Assembly: GCA_018242005.1 (NCBI GenBank)
Contig: JAFECU010000234.1
Span: 1-64,000 of the forward strand
Length of the DNA: 64,000 bases
Origin: Pseudomonadota bacterium
GTDB lineage: Bacteria; Pseudomonadota; Gammaproteobacteria; Burkholderiales; Burkholderiaceae_C
Direction of reading: 5' to 3'
Position numbers and translations under genes: made by a program. Numbering within the stretch: the stretch's first letter is position 1; every line of letters begins with the position of its first letter. The notes under the pieces are model-generated. The model was not told the origin of the DNA, made no database searches, and worked only from the letters and a program-made list of their open reading frames with translations. Shown here piece by piece: positions 8,802 through 18,387 of this stretch.

Positions 8802-10163
8802 ATGAGTGCTCCCGACCCCATCACCGAAGCGGCCGCAGCCGCGGCGGTCGACGATCGCCATTACCTGCGTGCCCTCACCGACATGGCTGACCGCCGCAGC
8901 GTGGTCACGCAGGACGCTCTCTATACCGACCGTGGCGTCAAGCTGGTGGACAAGGGTGTGCGCGTGGACAGCCAGCTCTACGACCGTCTCGTCAAGCACA
9001 AGCTGCGCGGCAAGATCGAGGAGCAGCTGGCCGTCGAGGACATGGTCAGCGTGCCGTCCCTGGTGCAGGTGGCGGCGGCGCAATGCGAGAGCGACACGCT
9101 GGCCTACCTGCTGGTGCACACGCTCGACGGCATGGCCACCGACAGGCTGCTTGCGCCGGTGCGCGCCATCATGCTGACCTCGGCCCTGGCCTTCAAGCTC
9201 ACGGTCATGCGTGAGCAGCATCCGGCGTTGTTTGCCCACAGCGTGCGCATGATGCTGGTATCGGTGTACCTCGGCATCAAGGCCGGCTGGGACGAGCGTG
9301 AATGCGTGCCCCTGGCCACGGCGGCCCTGCTGCATGATCTTGGCGTCATGCACATGGATCCGGTATGGCATGACCCGTCCAACAAGGTCAGCGGGGCCGG
9401 GCGCAAGCAGCTCCTGGTGCACCCGGTCACGGCCATGCTGCTGGTGCGCGAGCAGAACATCTACCCGCGCTCGGTGGGGCAGGCCGTGCTGGAGCACCAT
9501 GAGTGCATGGATGGCAGCGGCTACCCGCGGGGCCTGCGGGGCGAGCAGATCTCGCGCATGGGACAGGTGCTGCTGCTGGCCGAGGTGGTGGCCGCGTTTT
9601 TCGAGAAATACGCCGAGGACGCGGCCGCCCAGCGCCTGTCGCTCACCTTGAGGCTGAACCACCGCAAGCTCCCCGCCGATCTGGTCGCCCATATGCTGCC
9701 GGCACTGCAGCTGCGCGCCGTGCAGTCCGACCTGACGGTCACGCAGGAAGATGCGCAGCGCACCATAGGCCTGCTCGCGACGGCGCTTGGCGACTGGGAG
9801 CAGCAATGCGCCGGACTGCCGCCACAGTTGCTGCAACCGCCGTCCGAACAGGCCTGCGCCCTTGTGGCGCAGCGCCTGGCGGCGCTGCAGAAGACACTGT
9901 TCGAGGCCGGCTCACACCCCCGTCAATTGGTCGAGGTGCTGCCACACCTTCAGGGCGACGCCCAGGGGCTGCTCGAAGTGGACCTGCTGGGCCGCGAGGC
10001 GCTGTGGCAGCTGCAGAGCATCGTGAACCTCGTCCACGGCCGCTGGCCGCAGCTCCAGGACAGCCAGGAGGTGGGCGACATCGCGGTCGTGCAATGGCGC
10101 GACGCCTGCGCGCAGCGGCTTGAGGCTATAGCCCCGTCTTCCTCGCCTGCCGCGGCAGGTTAG
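8802..10163 (+). CDS. HD-GYP-like domain protein with degenerate metal site
   Basis: This 453-residue protein is related to cyclic-di-GMP phosphodiesterases. Recognisable pieces are LLHDLGVMH near residue 178, HPVTAMLLV near 207 and HHECMDGSGYPRGL near 231. However, the lysine after HDxG is Val, and the usual A-D-x-F-D-A-L-T segment is replaced by LLLAEVVAAFFEK. At least one metal ligand therefore appears lost, and it may act as a binding protein rather than an enzyme. About 125 residues precede the core, and about 170 residues with no domain I recognise follow it. The ATG at MSAPDP is preferred over an upstream in-frame start that falls just behind the scoB terminator. Confidence 0.82.
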   Translation: MSAPDPITEAAAAAAVDDRHYLRALTDMADRRSVVTQDALYTDRGVKLVDKGVRVDSQLYDRLVKHKLRGKIEEQLAVEDMVSVPSLVQVAAAQCESDTLAYLLVHTLDGMATDRLLAPVRAIMLTSALAFKLTVMREQHPALFAHSVRMMLVSVYLGIKAGWDERECVPLATAALLHDLGVMHMDPVWHDPSNKVSGAGRKQLLVHPVTAMLLVREQNIYPRSVGQAVLEHHECMDGSGYPRGLRGEQISRMGQVLLLAEVVAAFFEKYAEDAAAQRLSLTLRLNHRKLPADLVAHMLPALQLRAVQSDLTVTQEDAQRTIGLLATALGDWEQQCAGLPPQLLQPPSEQACALVAQRLAALQKTLFEAGSHPRQLVEVLPHLQGDAQGLLEVDLLGREALWQLQSIVNLVHGRWPQLQDSQEVGDIAVVQWRDACAQRLEAIAPSSSPAAAG

Positions 10164-10230
10164 CGACAGGACGCCGCGCCGTGGCCGCAGCAGGGGCCCG
10201 GCACCAGAGGGGCACCAAAAGGCCTCGGAT

Positions 10231-10677
10231 TCAGCCCGCCAGCGCCGCCTTGACCGCGGTGGACACCTGCCCCATGTCGGCTTTGCCGGCCAGGCGCGCC
10301 TTGACCGCGCCCATGACCTTGCCCATGTCGCCGGGCCCCTTGGCACCCACTTCGGCCACAATGTCCCGCACGGCCTGCACGATCTCGGCCTCGGACATGC
10401 GCGCGGGCAGGTAGGCCTGCAGTACGGCCAGCTCGGCCTTTTCCTTGTCGGCCAGGTCCTGGCGGCCTGCGCCCTCGAAAGCGGTGATGCTGTCCTTGCG
10501 CTGCTTGATGAGCTTGTCCACGATGGCGATGACGGCAGCATCGTCCAGCGTGATGCGCTCGTCCACTTCCTTCTGCTTCATCGCGGCCAGCAGCAGGCGG
10601 ATGGTGCCCAGGCGCTCGACGTCCTTGGCGCGCATGGCGGTTTTCATGTCTTCGGTGATCTGGTCCTTGAGGCTCAT
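10231..10677 (-). CDS. GatB/YqeY domain protein
   Basis: Small cytoplasmic protein of the YqeY family, 148 residues. It is related to the tRNA-binding tail of the GatB amidotransferase subunit, and its precise role is unsettled. The start MSLKDQITEDMK, the KQKEVDERITLDD segment and a C-terminal GKADMGQVSTAVKAALAG match the family over its full length. It lies downstream of rpsU on the same strand, as in many proteobacteria, but the usual next gene dnaG is absent; a convergent HD-GYP gene is there instead. A terminator after rpsU and two related palindromes suggest it has its own promoter. Confidence 0.9.
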   Translation of the reverse strand: MSLKDQITEDMKTAMRAKDVERLGTIRLLLAAMKQKEVDERITLDDAAVIAIVDKLIKQRKDSITAFEGAGRQDLADKEKAELAVLQAYLPARMSEAEIVQAVRDIVAEVGAKGPGDMGKVMGAVKARLAGKADMGQVSTAVKAALAG

Positions 10678-10719
10678 GGCAGCTTCCTTCGATCCGTGGT
10701 TGACGGGGGGCAGGGTTTG

Positions 10720-10731
10720 CCAAAAGTCTTT
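10720..10731. promoter_or_regulatory. Proximal copy of CCAAAAGTCTTT upstream of yqeY
   Basis: Twelve bases identical to the left part of the perfect palindrome at 10790-10804, lying 43 bp upstream of the yqeY start. The two copies are 70 bp apart in the same orientation. Confidence 0.4.
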
Positions 10732-10789
10732 CAGACCGGGCACAACGCCGCAGGCGCTGGTGTTGCGCGGGCAGGGCGCCGAAACGACA

Positions 10790-10804
10790 CCAAAAGTCTT
10801 TTGG
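10790..10804. promoter_or_regulatory. Perfect 15-bp palindrome upstream of yqeY
   Basis: CCAAAAG-T-CTTTTGG is a perfect inverted repeat, just beyond the rpsU terminator and 113 bp upstream of the yqeY start. With the partial copy at 10720 it looks like a pair of operator sites. No regulator is identifiable. Confidence 0.45.
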
Positions 10805-10811
10805 CCAATCC

Positions 10812-10855
10812 GCAAAAAACAAAAAACCCGCGCTCGGCGTCCCTGGCGCGGGTTT
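10812..10855 (-). terminator. Rho-independent terminator after rpsU
   Basis: On the minus strand AAACCCGCGC pairs with GCGCGGGTTT around a 12-base loop. The stem is followed by a T-rich tract, seen as A runs at 10812-10823 on the + strand. It lies about 30 bases beyond the rpsU stop. Confidence 0.8.
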
Positions 10856-10883
10856 GGCGGGCGTGTGGTGACGCCTGCTGTGC

Positions 10884-11096
10884 TTAGTACAGCTTCTTGG
10901 GCAGCTGCATGCTGCGCACGCGCTTGTAGTGGCGCTTGACGGCCGCGGCCTTCTTGCGCTTGCGCTCTGCGGTGGGCTTTTCGTAGAACTCGCGGGCGCG
11001 CAGGTCGGTCAGCAGGCCCAGCTTCTCGATGGTGCGCTTGAAGCGGCGCAGGGCCACGTCAAAGGGTTCGTTTTCTTTTACACGGATGGTCGTCAT
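10884..11096 (-). CDS. rpsU: 30S ribosomal protein S21
   Basis: Small-subunit ribosomal protein involved in mRNA binding at initiation. The 70-residue, strongly basic product starts [20 protein letters not shown] and ends [10 protein letters not shown], matching bS21 from end to end. Its own terminator follows, so it seems largely monocistronic, with yqeY next on the strand. In many relatives rpsU leads a dnaG-rpoD operon; that continuation is missing here. Confidence 0.97.
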
Positions 11097-11339
11097 TAGC
11101 GAATGTGTTCCAAATGTGCCCGCAGAGGGTTTGCCAAGAAGATCGGGCTCGGCATTCCATGCGTGGCGGTTTTGCCCGTCTGTAACTAGTATCCGGCCGA
11201 CGGGGCGTTGCCAGCAAAGCCAAGCATTATAGTCGTTCGGTTCCACGCCGCAAGGTTTTATGCTTGCACGCTTGTGAAGCAAGCCTGTGCAGGTCGGCAA
11301 GCGATATCCCCGACAAGGGTGTTGAGACCCGTATGGCGT

Positions 11340-11368
11340 TTGCGGAATTCGCAAAAGATTCATACGAT
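11340..11368 (+). promoter_or_regulatory. Candidate suf operon promoter
   Basis: TTGCGG (11340-11345) and TACGAT (11363-11368) are 17 bp apart. The -10-like element falls inside the 23-bp palindrome at 11355-11377, so a protein bound there would block transcription. Assigned by inspection. Confidence 0.45.
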
Positions 11369-11377
11369 ATGAACATT
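11355..11377. promoter_or_regulatory. 23-bp palindrome upstream of sufB, shared with nnrS
   Basis: Half-sites AAGATTCAT and ATATGAACATT are separated by three bases; 8 of 11 pairs are complementary around the central base. Twenty of 23 positions are identical to the site at 20001-20023 upstream of nnrS. The 11-1-11 layout and AAGAT-start resemble sites of Rrf2-family repressors such as NsrR. The centre is 30 bp upstream of the sufB start. Confidence 0.6.
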
Positions 11378-11395
11378 TAAACGCCAGCATCCGAC

Positions 11396-12898
<1,503 letters not shown>

Positions 12899-12900
12899 TT

Positions 12901-12954
12901 TTTGAGAAAAACGGGCTTTTGCACTTATGTATCAAGTGCAGGTAGCTATTAAAA
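12901..12954 (+). repeat. Dispersed hairpin repeat between sufB and sufC
   Basis: Inner stem GCACTT / AAGTGC, flanked by GGCTTT on the left and GGTAGCTATT on the right, with A-rich ends. It aligns with copies at 53302 (opposite strand), 55231 and 58301. It occupies almost the whole sufB-sufC gap, so the operon transcript will carry this stem-loop. Confidence 0.6.
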
Positions 12955-12968
12955 CGATAGGAAACCAC

Positions 12969-13739
12969 ATGACCCAACCCACCCCCTTGCTGCAAGTGCG
13001 CGACCTGCGCGTCAACGTCGGCGAGCGCACCGTGTTGCATTCGGTCTCGCTCGACGTGCCCGCCGGCCACCTCGTGGTGCTCATGGGCGCCAACGGCAGC
13101 GGCAAGAGCACGCTGGGCATGGCGCTGGCCGGGCATCCGAGCTACGCCGTGCAGGGCGGCCAGGCACTGCTGGACGGGCAGGACCTGCTGCAGTTGCCCG
13201 CGCATGAGCGCGCCCGCGCGGGACTCTTTGTCTCCTTTCAGTCGCCGCCCGATGTGCCGGGCGTGAAGAACAACCTGTTCATACGCACGGCCTTGAACGC
13301 CGTGCACGAGGCCAGGGGCCAGGAGCCGCTGGATGCCTTCGACTTTCTCGCCAGCGCCAAGAAGACCGCCAAGGAACTGGGCCTGCCCGAGGCCATGCTG
13401 GGCCGTCCGGTCAACGAAGGCTTCTCCGGCGGCGAGCGCAAGCGCAACGAATTGCTGCAGCTGGCCCTCCTGAAGCCGCGTCTGGCGCTGCTCGACGAGA
13501 TCGACTCCGGCATGGACGTCGATGGCGTGCGCGCCGTCGTCGCATTGGTGCAAAGGCTGCGCCGCGAGGGTACGGCCTTCGTCGTCGTCTCGCACTACCT
13601 GCAGATGATCGAGCAACTCGAACCCGACGCCGTGCTGCGCCTGGACCAGGGCTGCATCGCCGAGACCGGCGGCCTGGAGCTCGCGCGCGGCATAGCCCGC
13701 ACTGGCTTTGCGCGTGCACGGCAAACGGTGGAGGCCTGA
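12969..13739 (+). CDS. sufC: Fe-S cluster assembly ATPase SufC
   Basis: ABC-type ATPase that drives conformational change in the SufBCD scaffold. The 256-residue protein has Walker A GANGSGKS at residues 40-47, the variant signature FSGGERKRNELLQL, Walker B LALLDEIDSGMD and the switch histidine in VVVSHY. SufC-specific features include FQSPPDVPGVKNN. I start at MTQPTPLLQ, which has a purine-rich GATAGGAAA upstream; a 14-residue in-frame extension would fall within the repeat. sufD follows after 4 bp. Confidence 0.96.
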   Translation: MTQPTPLLQVRDLRVNVGERTVLHSVSLDVPAGHLVVLMGANGSGKSTLGMALAGHPSYAVQGGQALLDGQDLLQLPAHERARAGLFVSFQSPPDVPGVKNNLFIRTALNAVHEARGQEPLDAFDFLASAKKTAKELGLPEAMLGRPVNEGFSGGERKRNELLQLALLKPRLALLDEIDSGMDVDGVRAVVALVQRLRREGTAFVVVSHYLQMIEQLEPDAVLRLDQGCIAETGGLELARGIARTGFARARQTVEA

Positions 13740-13743
13740 GCCC

Positions 13744-14979
13744 ATGGACAGCGCAAGAGCCGACATCCTCGCCGCGCGCGCCCACCTGCAGCAGCAGGGC
13801 TGGGTTGCGCGGCGCAGCGAGGCCTTTCACCATCTGCCGCCGCCGCCGCTCGCGCAGTGGCTGGGCAACGCCCATGAGGAGACCTGCGCCGCGCCTGTGC
13901 TCAGCGGCGCCGGCTGGACGCTGCACCCCCTGGGCAGCCATGCGGCCAGCGGCATACACGCGCGCTGGCTGGACGCCCTGGCCCCGGCCGAGCGCGCCGA
14001 GCTGTTCGCAGGTCTGCCCCAGCCCGGCGATGGCGAGGCCGCGCCTTTCGCCTGGGCGCAGCGTGCGCTGTGCCGCCTGGGCCTGCGCCTGCGCATAGGC
14101 GCCACGCCGGGCAAGGAGCGCGAGCCCGTCTGGCTGGAGCTGCGCCACCAGCCGCGCGCCCAGGCCGAGGCGCCCCTGCTGGTGCTGGACGTGGATCCGG
14201 GTGTGCGCTGCGTGCTCATAGAAATCCACGAGCGTCAGGCCGATGGCTGCGGCCACCAGGTGGCGCAAAACCTGCACGCCCATGTGCGACTGGGCGCCGG
14301 CGCCGAGCTGCAGCACCTGCGCGTCGTCAGCCCCGGCGACGCCGACAGCGTGGCGCACCACATCCACGCCAGCCTGGCCGCGGGCGCGCAGTATGCCCAG
14401 GCCCTGGTCGCCACCAGCGCCGGCTACCATCTGCAGCGCAACAGCATCGACCTGCAGGGCCAGGGCGCACGGGCGTGCAGCGCGGCCCTGGTGCTGGCCG
14501 GTGGGCAGCAGATCGACCAGCAGACCTACACCCGCATGCAGGCCATGCACAGCCGCAGCCAGGTCGAGGCCCTGGTGCTGGCCCAGGGCCGCGCGCATGC
14601 CGTGGCCAATGCGCACACGCGCATAGCACCGGGCTGCGACGAGGCCGACGTGCACCAGCGCCTCATGGGGGTGCCGCTGTCGGGCAATCCGCGCCTGATC
14701 CTGCGCCCGCACCTGGAAATACTGCACGACAACGTGCAGGCCGCGCATGGCGCCACCTGGGGTGCGCTGCCGGAGGACGCGCTGTTCTATGCGCGCCAGC
14801 GCGGGCTGGACGAGGCGAGTGCCCGCGCCCTCATCATCGAGGGCATGGCGCGCGCGCTGCTGGAGCGCTGCCTGGGCGGCGAGGAAGATGGTCTTTTGGC
14901 CCAATGGCTGCAGGGTGGCTGGCTTGCGCGCACCATTGGTGCACAACTACAGACGCGCGCGGAGGTGCATCATGGGTGA
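13744..14979 (+). CDS. sufD: Fe-S cluster assembly protein SufD
   Basis: Paralogue of SufB that completes the SufBC2D scaffold and is linked to iron acquisition. The 411-residue protein is divergent at its N terminus. It keeps the SufBD core: the GHHQVAQNLHAHV-like block, ATSAGYHLQRNSIDLQGQGA, and the conserved PRLILRPHLEILHDNVQAAHGATWG with the functional histidine near the C terminus. The last part, ARALIIEGMARALLERC, matches the family. The 3' end overlaps sufS by 8 bp, indicating translational coupling. Confidence 0.93.
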   Translation: MDSARADILAARAHLQQQGWVARRSEAFHHLPPPPLAQWLGNAHEETCAAPVLSGAGWTLHPLGSHAASGIHARWLDALAPAERAELFAGLPQPGDGEAAPFAWAQRALCRLGLRLRIGATPGKEREPVWLELRHQPRAQAEAPLLVLDVDPGVRCVLIEIHERQADGCGHQVAQNLHAHVRLGAGAELQHLRVVSPGDADSVAHHIHASLAAGAQYAQALVATSAGYHLQRNSIDLQGQGARACSAALVLAGGQQIDQQTYTRMQAMHSRSQVEALVLAQGRAHAVANAHTRIAPGCDEADVHQRLMGVPLSGNPRLILRPHLEILHDNVQAAHGATWGALPEDALFYARQRGLDEASARALIIEGMARALLERCLGGEEDGLLAQWLQGGWLARTIGAQLQTRAEVHHG

Positions 14980-16252
14980 CAAGCTGCCTGAATATCTGCT
15001 GCCGGACGCCGCCGGCGGGGGCCTGCCCGTGCATGAGCTGCGCGCGCAGTTCCCGGTGCTGCAGCAGAAGATCCATGGCCACCCGCTGGCCTACCTGGAC
15101 AATGCCGCCACCACGCACATGCCGCTGGCCGTGCAGCAGGCCATGCAGCGCTTTGAGCAGCATGACCGCGCCAACATCCACCGCGGCGTGCATTCTTTGA
15201 GCCAGCGTGCCACCGACGACTTCGAGGCGGCGCGCGCCACGCTGAAGAGCTTCATTGGTGCAGATGCCGGCCATGAACTGGTCTTCACCAGCGGCACCAC
15301 CGAGGCGCTGAACATGGTTGCCCAGGGCCTGTGGGCCGCGGGGCCGTCCAAGGCCTGGCTGCGCGAGGGCGACCGCATCGTCGTCAGCGGCCTGGAGCAT
15401 CATGCCAACCTCGTGCCCTGGCAACAGGCGGCGCGCATGAGCGGGGCCGAGCTCGTCATTCTGCGGCCCGACGCGCAGGGCCGCCTCCACGTGCGCGACC
15501 TGCAGGCCGTGCTGACGCGACGCACGCGTGTGTTTGCCGTCACGGCCGGCGCCAACGCCACGGGAGAGCGCCCGCCTTACGAGGAAATGCTGGCCCTGGC
15601 ACGCGCGGCGGGCGCCCTCACGGTACTCGACGCCGCCCAGGCCGTGGGCCATGACATGCCCGGTCTGGCGCAGCTGGACTGCGACTTCATGGCCTTCTCC
15701 GGCCACAAGATGTACGGCCCCATGGGCACGGGCGTGCTGGCCGGCCGGCGCGCGGCGCTGGAGCTGCTCTACCCCCTGCGCCTGGGCGGAGACATGGTGG
15801 ACTGGGTGAGCTACGAGGCGGCCGGCTGGGCCCAGCTTCCCGCGCGCCTGGAGGGCGGCACGCCCAACGTGGCTGGAGCCGTGGGCCTGGCCGCGGCGGC
15901 GCAGTTCATCAACGGCGCCGGAAAGGCCGCCATAGATCGGCACCTGCATGGCCTGCGTGCGCAGGCGGTGGCGGGGCTGTCGGCCATCAATGGGGTGACC
16001 GTGCTCGCGCCTCATGCCACGCAGGCCTCGCTGGTGTCGTTCGTGTCCGGGGATGTGCATCCGCACGACATCGGAACCCTGCTCGACGAGCGCGGCATTG
16101 CCGTTCGCACCGGGCACCACTGCGCCCAGCCGCTGCTCGATCACCTGGGCCTGGGGCCGACCACGCGCGCCTCTTTCGCGCTGTACAACACCAGTGAAGA
16201 GGTCGATCGCCTCATCGCGGCCGTGGCCCATGCAGTAAAGGTCTTTCGATGA
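14972..16252 (+). CDS. sufS: Cysteine desulfurase SufS
   Basis: PLP enzyme that takes sulfur from L-cysteine as a persulfide for cluster assembly. The 426-residue protein has the PLP lysine in FSGHKMYGP (Lys246) and the active-site cysteine in RTGHHCAQPLL (Cys384), with YLDNAATTHMP near the N terminus. The short RTGHHCAQP loop places it in the SufS (group II) class, which needs a sulfur acceptor such as SufU or SufE. The next gene encodes a SufU-like protein, overlapping by an ATGA. Confidence 0.96.
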   Translation: MGDKLPEYLLPDAAGGGLPVHELRAQFPVLQQKIHGHPLAYLDNAATTHMPLAVQQAMQRFEQHDRANIHRGVHSLSQRATDDFEAARATLKSFIGADAGHELVFTSGTTEALNMVAQGLWAAGPSKAWLREGDRIVVSGLEHHANLVPWQQAARMSGAELVILRPDAQGRLHVRDLQAVLTRRTRVFAVTAGANATGERPPYEEMLALARAAGALTVLDAAQAVGHDMPGLAQLDCDFMAFSGHKMYGPMGTGVLAGRRAALELLYPLRLGGDMVDWVSYEAAGWAQLPARLEGGTPNVAGAVGLAAAAQFINGAGKAAIDRHLHGLRAQAVAGLSAINGVTVLAPHATQASLVSFVSGDVHPHDIGTLLDERGIAVRTGHHCAQPLLDHLGLGPTTRASFALYNTSEEVDRLIAAVAHAVKVFR

Positions 16253-16713
16253 CGAGTGCCGAAAACGAGCTCTACCAGGAAGTGGTGCTGGAGCACAAGC
16301 GCGCACCGCGCAACTTCGGGCACCTGACCGCGCCCACGCACCGCGCCCAGGGCACCAACCCGTCGTGCGGCGACCGCGTGGCGGTCGAGTTGCAGCTCGA
16401 TGGCGAGCGCGTGGCCGACATCCGCTTCACCGGCCAGGGCTGCGCCATCTGCATGGCCTCCACTTCCATGATGACCGAGGCCGTCAAGGGCCGCGACCTG
16501 GCCACGGCCCAGGCGCTGCAGCAGCATTTCCGCGCCGTGCTCACGGGCGAGGAAGACCCCGAAGGCGCGCCTCTGGGCAAGCTCGTGAGCCTGGCGGGCG
16601 TGCGCCAATATCCCAGCCGCATCAAATGCGCGCTGCTGGGCTGGCACGCTCTCATGCACGCCATTGGCGACAACGACGGCCGGCCCGTATCGACCGAGGA
16701 GGGCCGGCCATGA
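16249..16713 (+). CDS. sufU: SufU-type Fe-S assembly sulfur-transfer protein
   Basis: IscU-fold protein of 154 residues that accepts persulfide sulfur from SufS. Three conserved cysteines are visible in NPSCGD, CAICMAS and IKCALLGWHA. A GDRVAVELQL segment and an insertion after the second cysteine motif (about residues 85-110) are characteristic of SufU rather than IscU. Both ends overlap neighbours by four bases (ATGA), showing tight coupling with sufS and sufT. No sufE gene is present, consistent with SufU serving that role. Confidence 0.93.
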   Translation: MTSAENELYQEVVLEHKRAPRNFGHLTAPTHRAQGTNPSCGDRVAVELQLDGERVADIRFTGQGCAICMASTSMMTEAVKGRDLATAQALQQHFRAVLTGEEDPEGAPLGKLVSLAGVRQYPSRIKCALLGWHALMHAIGDNDGRPVSTEEGRP

Positions 16714-17264
16714 TGAACCGCCGCCACCGCGAAGACGTGCTGGTGCGCCGCGACGTCATGGTGGAGACCATCCCCAGCGGCCATCCCGTGGAACTGCAGG
16801 CCGGCATGCTGGCGCAGATCACGCAGGCGCTGGGCTCGTCCTTCACGCTGCTGGTCGAGGGCCAGCTCATGCGCCTGAAAGGCGTGGACGCCGACGCCAT
16901 TGGCAAGCAGCCGCCCGAGGCCATCGCCGTGCCCGAGGACCTGCACATCGACGACCTGGAGCCGCTCATCTGGGAGACGCTGCGCACCTGCTATGACCCG
17001 GAGATCCCGGTCAACATCGTCGATTTGGGCCTGGTCTACCGTCTGGACTTCGAGCCGCATGACGAGCCCGACAAGGTGCGCGTGGTCATCGACATGACGC
17101 TCACCGCCCCGGGCTGCGGCATGGGTGAGGCCATCGCCAACGAGGTCTGCGACAAGGTGCTGGCCCTGCCACGCGTGGGCGACATCACCGTGAACCTGGT
17201 GTTCGACCCGCCCTGGGAACGCTCCATGATGAGCGAGGAGGCGCAGCTGGCGCTGGGTTTGTAG
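16710..17264 (+). CDS. sufT: SUF system maturation protein SufT (DUF59)
   Basis: Auxiliary Fe-S maturation factor of the MIP18/DUF59 family, 184 residues. An N-terminal half of about 90 residues with HPVELQAGMLAQITQALGSS precedes the DUF59 core: LIWETLRTCYDPEIPVNIVD, then LTAPGCGMGEAIA with the conserved Cys, and a final VFDPPWERSMMSEEAQLAL. Presence at the end of a suf operon and the N-terminal extension are typical of SufT rather than PaaD. No terminator is obvious in the 84 bp before the next gene. Confidence 0.93.
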   Translation: MMNRRHREDVLVRRDVMVETIPSGHPVELQAGMLAQITQALGSSFTLLVEGQLMRLKGVDADAIGKQPPEAIAVPEDLHIDDLEPLIWETLRTCYDPEIPVNIVDLGLVYRLDFEPHDEPDKVRVVIDMTLTAPGCGMGEAIANEVCDKVLALPRVGDITVNLVFDPPWERSMMSEEAQLALGL

Positions 17265-17348
17265 AGTGTGGCCGCGCCACTCCGGCGCCGCGGCTGGCGA
17301 TTCAAGCGCAGGGCGTGCATCCCGCCGCCGGGCTGAAGTGAGGTTGCC

Positions 17349-18341
17349 ATGACCATTCCCCAGACCATGCGCGCGGCATTCATCCGCGCCACCGGCGGTG
17401 TCGAGCAGATTGAGATTGGCGAGCTTCCCGTTCCGCGGCCCGGCCCGACCGACCTGCTGGTGCGCATGGAGGCCAGCGCCGTCAACCATGTGGACCTGTT
17501 CGTGCGCTCGGGCGCCTATCGCACGCCCACGCCGTTTCCGTTCGTGATCGGCCGTGATCTCGTAGGGACGGTGGTGAAGGCAGGGCCGGGTGTCGCGGCG
17601 TTGCAGGTCGGCCAGCGGGTCTGGTGCAACAGTCTGGGCCATCATGGCCGGCAGGGGGCATTTGCCGAATACGCGGTGGTTCCCGAAGATCGCCTGTACC
17701 CGCTGCCCGAGGGTGTGGATGTGAAAGCGGCGGTCTCGGTGCTGCACACCGCGGCCACGGCGCATATCGGGCTCGTGCGCGAGGCCCGTCTGCTGGCCGG
17801 CGAGACGCTGTTCATCGAGGGGGCAGGTGGCGGCGTCGGCAGCGCCGTCGTGCAGATGGCCAGCGCCATTGGGGCGCGTGTCATCGCCACGGCGGCTCCG
17901 TCGGACGCGGCCTGGGTCCAGGGCCTGGGCGCGCAGGCCTGGTTCGACTACCACGCGAAGCCGCTGTACGAGCGTGTGCGCGAGGCCGCTCCCGGCGGCA
18001 TCGATGTCTGGTGGGACGCCAGCGGCCACAACCGCTTTACGCAGTGCCTGCCGCTGCTAGCCATGGGCGGCCGGGTGGTGGTCATGTCGGGCCTGCAGGG
18101 CGAGGCGGCGGCGCTGCCCGTGGGCGCCATGTACACGCGCGACGTCAGCCTGCACGGCCTTGCCATCAGCAATGCCTCGGTCGCCGACCTGGCACGCGCT
18201 GCGGCCCGCATCAACAGGATGCTGGCTGAGGGCAGGCTGCGCGCCCGCGTGGGCGCGACCTATGGCCTTGCGGATGCGGCCCGGGCGCACGCGGCAATGG
18301 CCGCGGGCGCGGTAAAGGGCCGGATCGTCGTGGTGCCCTGA
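17349..18341 (+). CDS. Quinone oxidoreductase-like MDR family protein
   Basis: NADPH-dependent medium-chain dehydrogenase/reductase, 330 residues, with no structural zinc cysteines. The N-terminal GroES-like fold contains MEASAVNHVDLFVRSGAY. The Rossmann half has the nucleotide motif IEGAGGGVGSAVVQMA near residue 160. This matches zeta-crystallin/quinone oxidoreductases; the true substrate is unknown. It lies 84 bp behind sufT on the same strand and may be read through from the suf operon, but its function does not obviously link to Fe-S assembly. Confidence 0.85.
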   Translation: MTIPQTMRAAFIRATGGVEQIEIGELPVPRPGPTDLLVRMEASAVNHVDLFVRSGAYRTPTPFPFVIGRDLVGTVVKAGPGVAALQVGQRVWCNSLGHHGRQGAFAEYAVVPEDRLYPLPEGVDVKAAVSVLHTAATAHIGLVREARLLAGETLFIEGAGGGVGSAVVQMASAIGARVIATAAPSDAAWVQGLGAQAWFDYHAKPLYERVREAAPGGIDVWWDASGHNRFTQCLPLLAMGGRVVVMSGLQGEAAALPVGAMYTRDVSLHGLAISNASVADLARAAARINRMLAEGRLRARVGATYGLADAARAHAAMAAGAVKGRIVVVP

Positions 18342-18351
18342 AATGCGGCGA

Positions 18352-18376
18352 GCCCCGCCGCGTTTGCGCGTCGGGG
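18352..18376. terminator. GC-rich hairpin between convergent genes
   Basis: GCCCCG(C)CGCG pairs with CGCG(T)CGGGGC around a TTTG loop in the gap between the quinone oxidoreductase and the DUF2249 gene. There is no T tract, so it is a weak terminator candidate for either strand. Confidence 0.35.
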
Positions 18377-18387
18377 CCGCAACCCCG

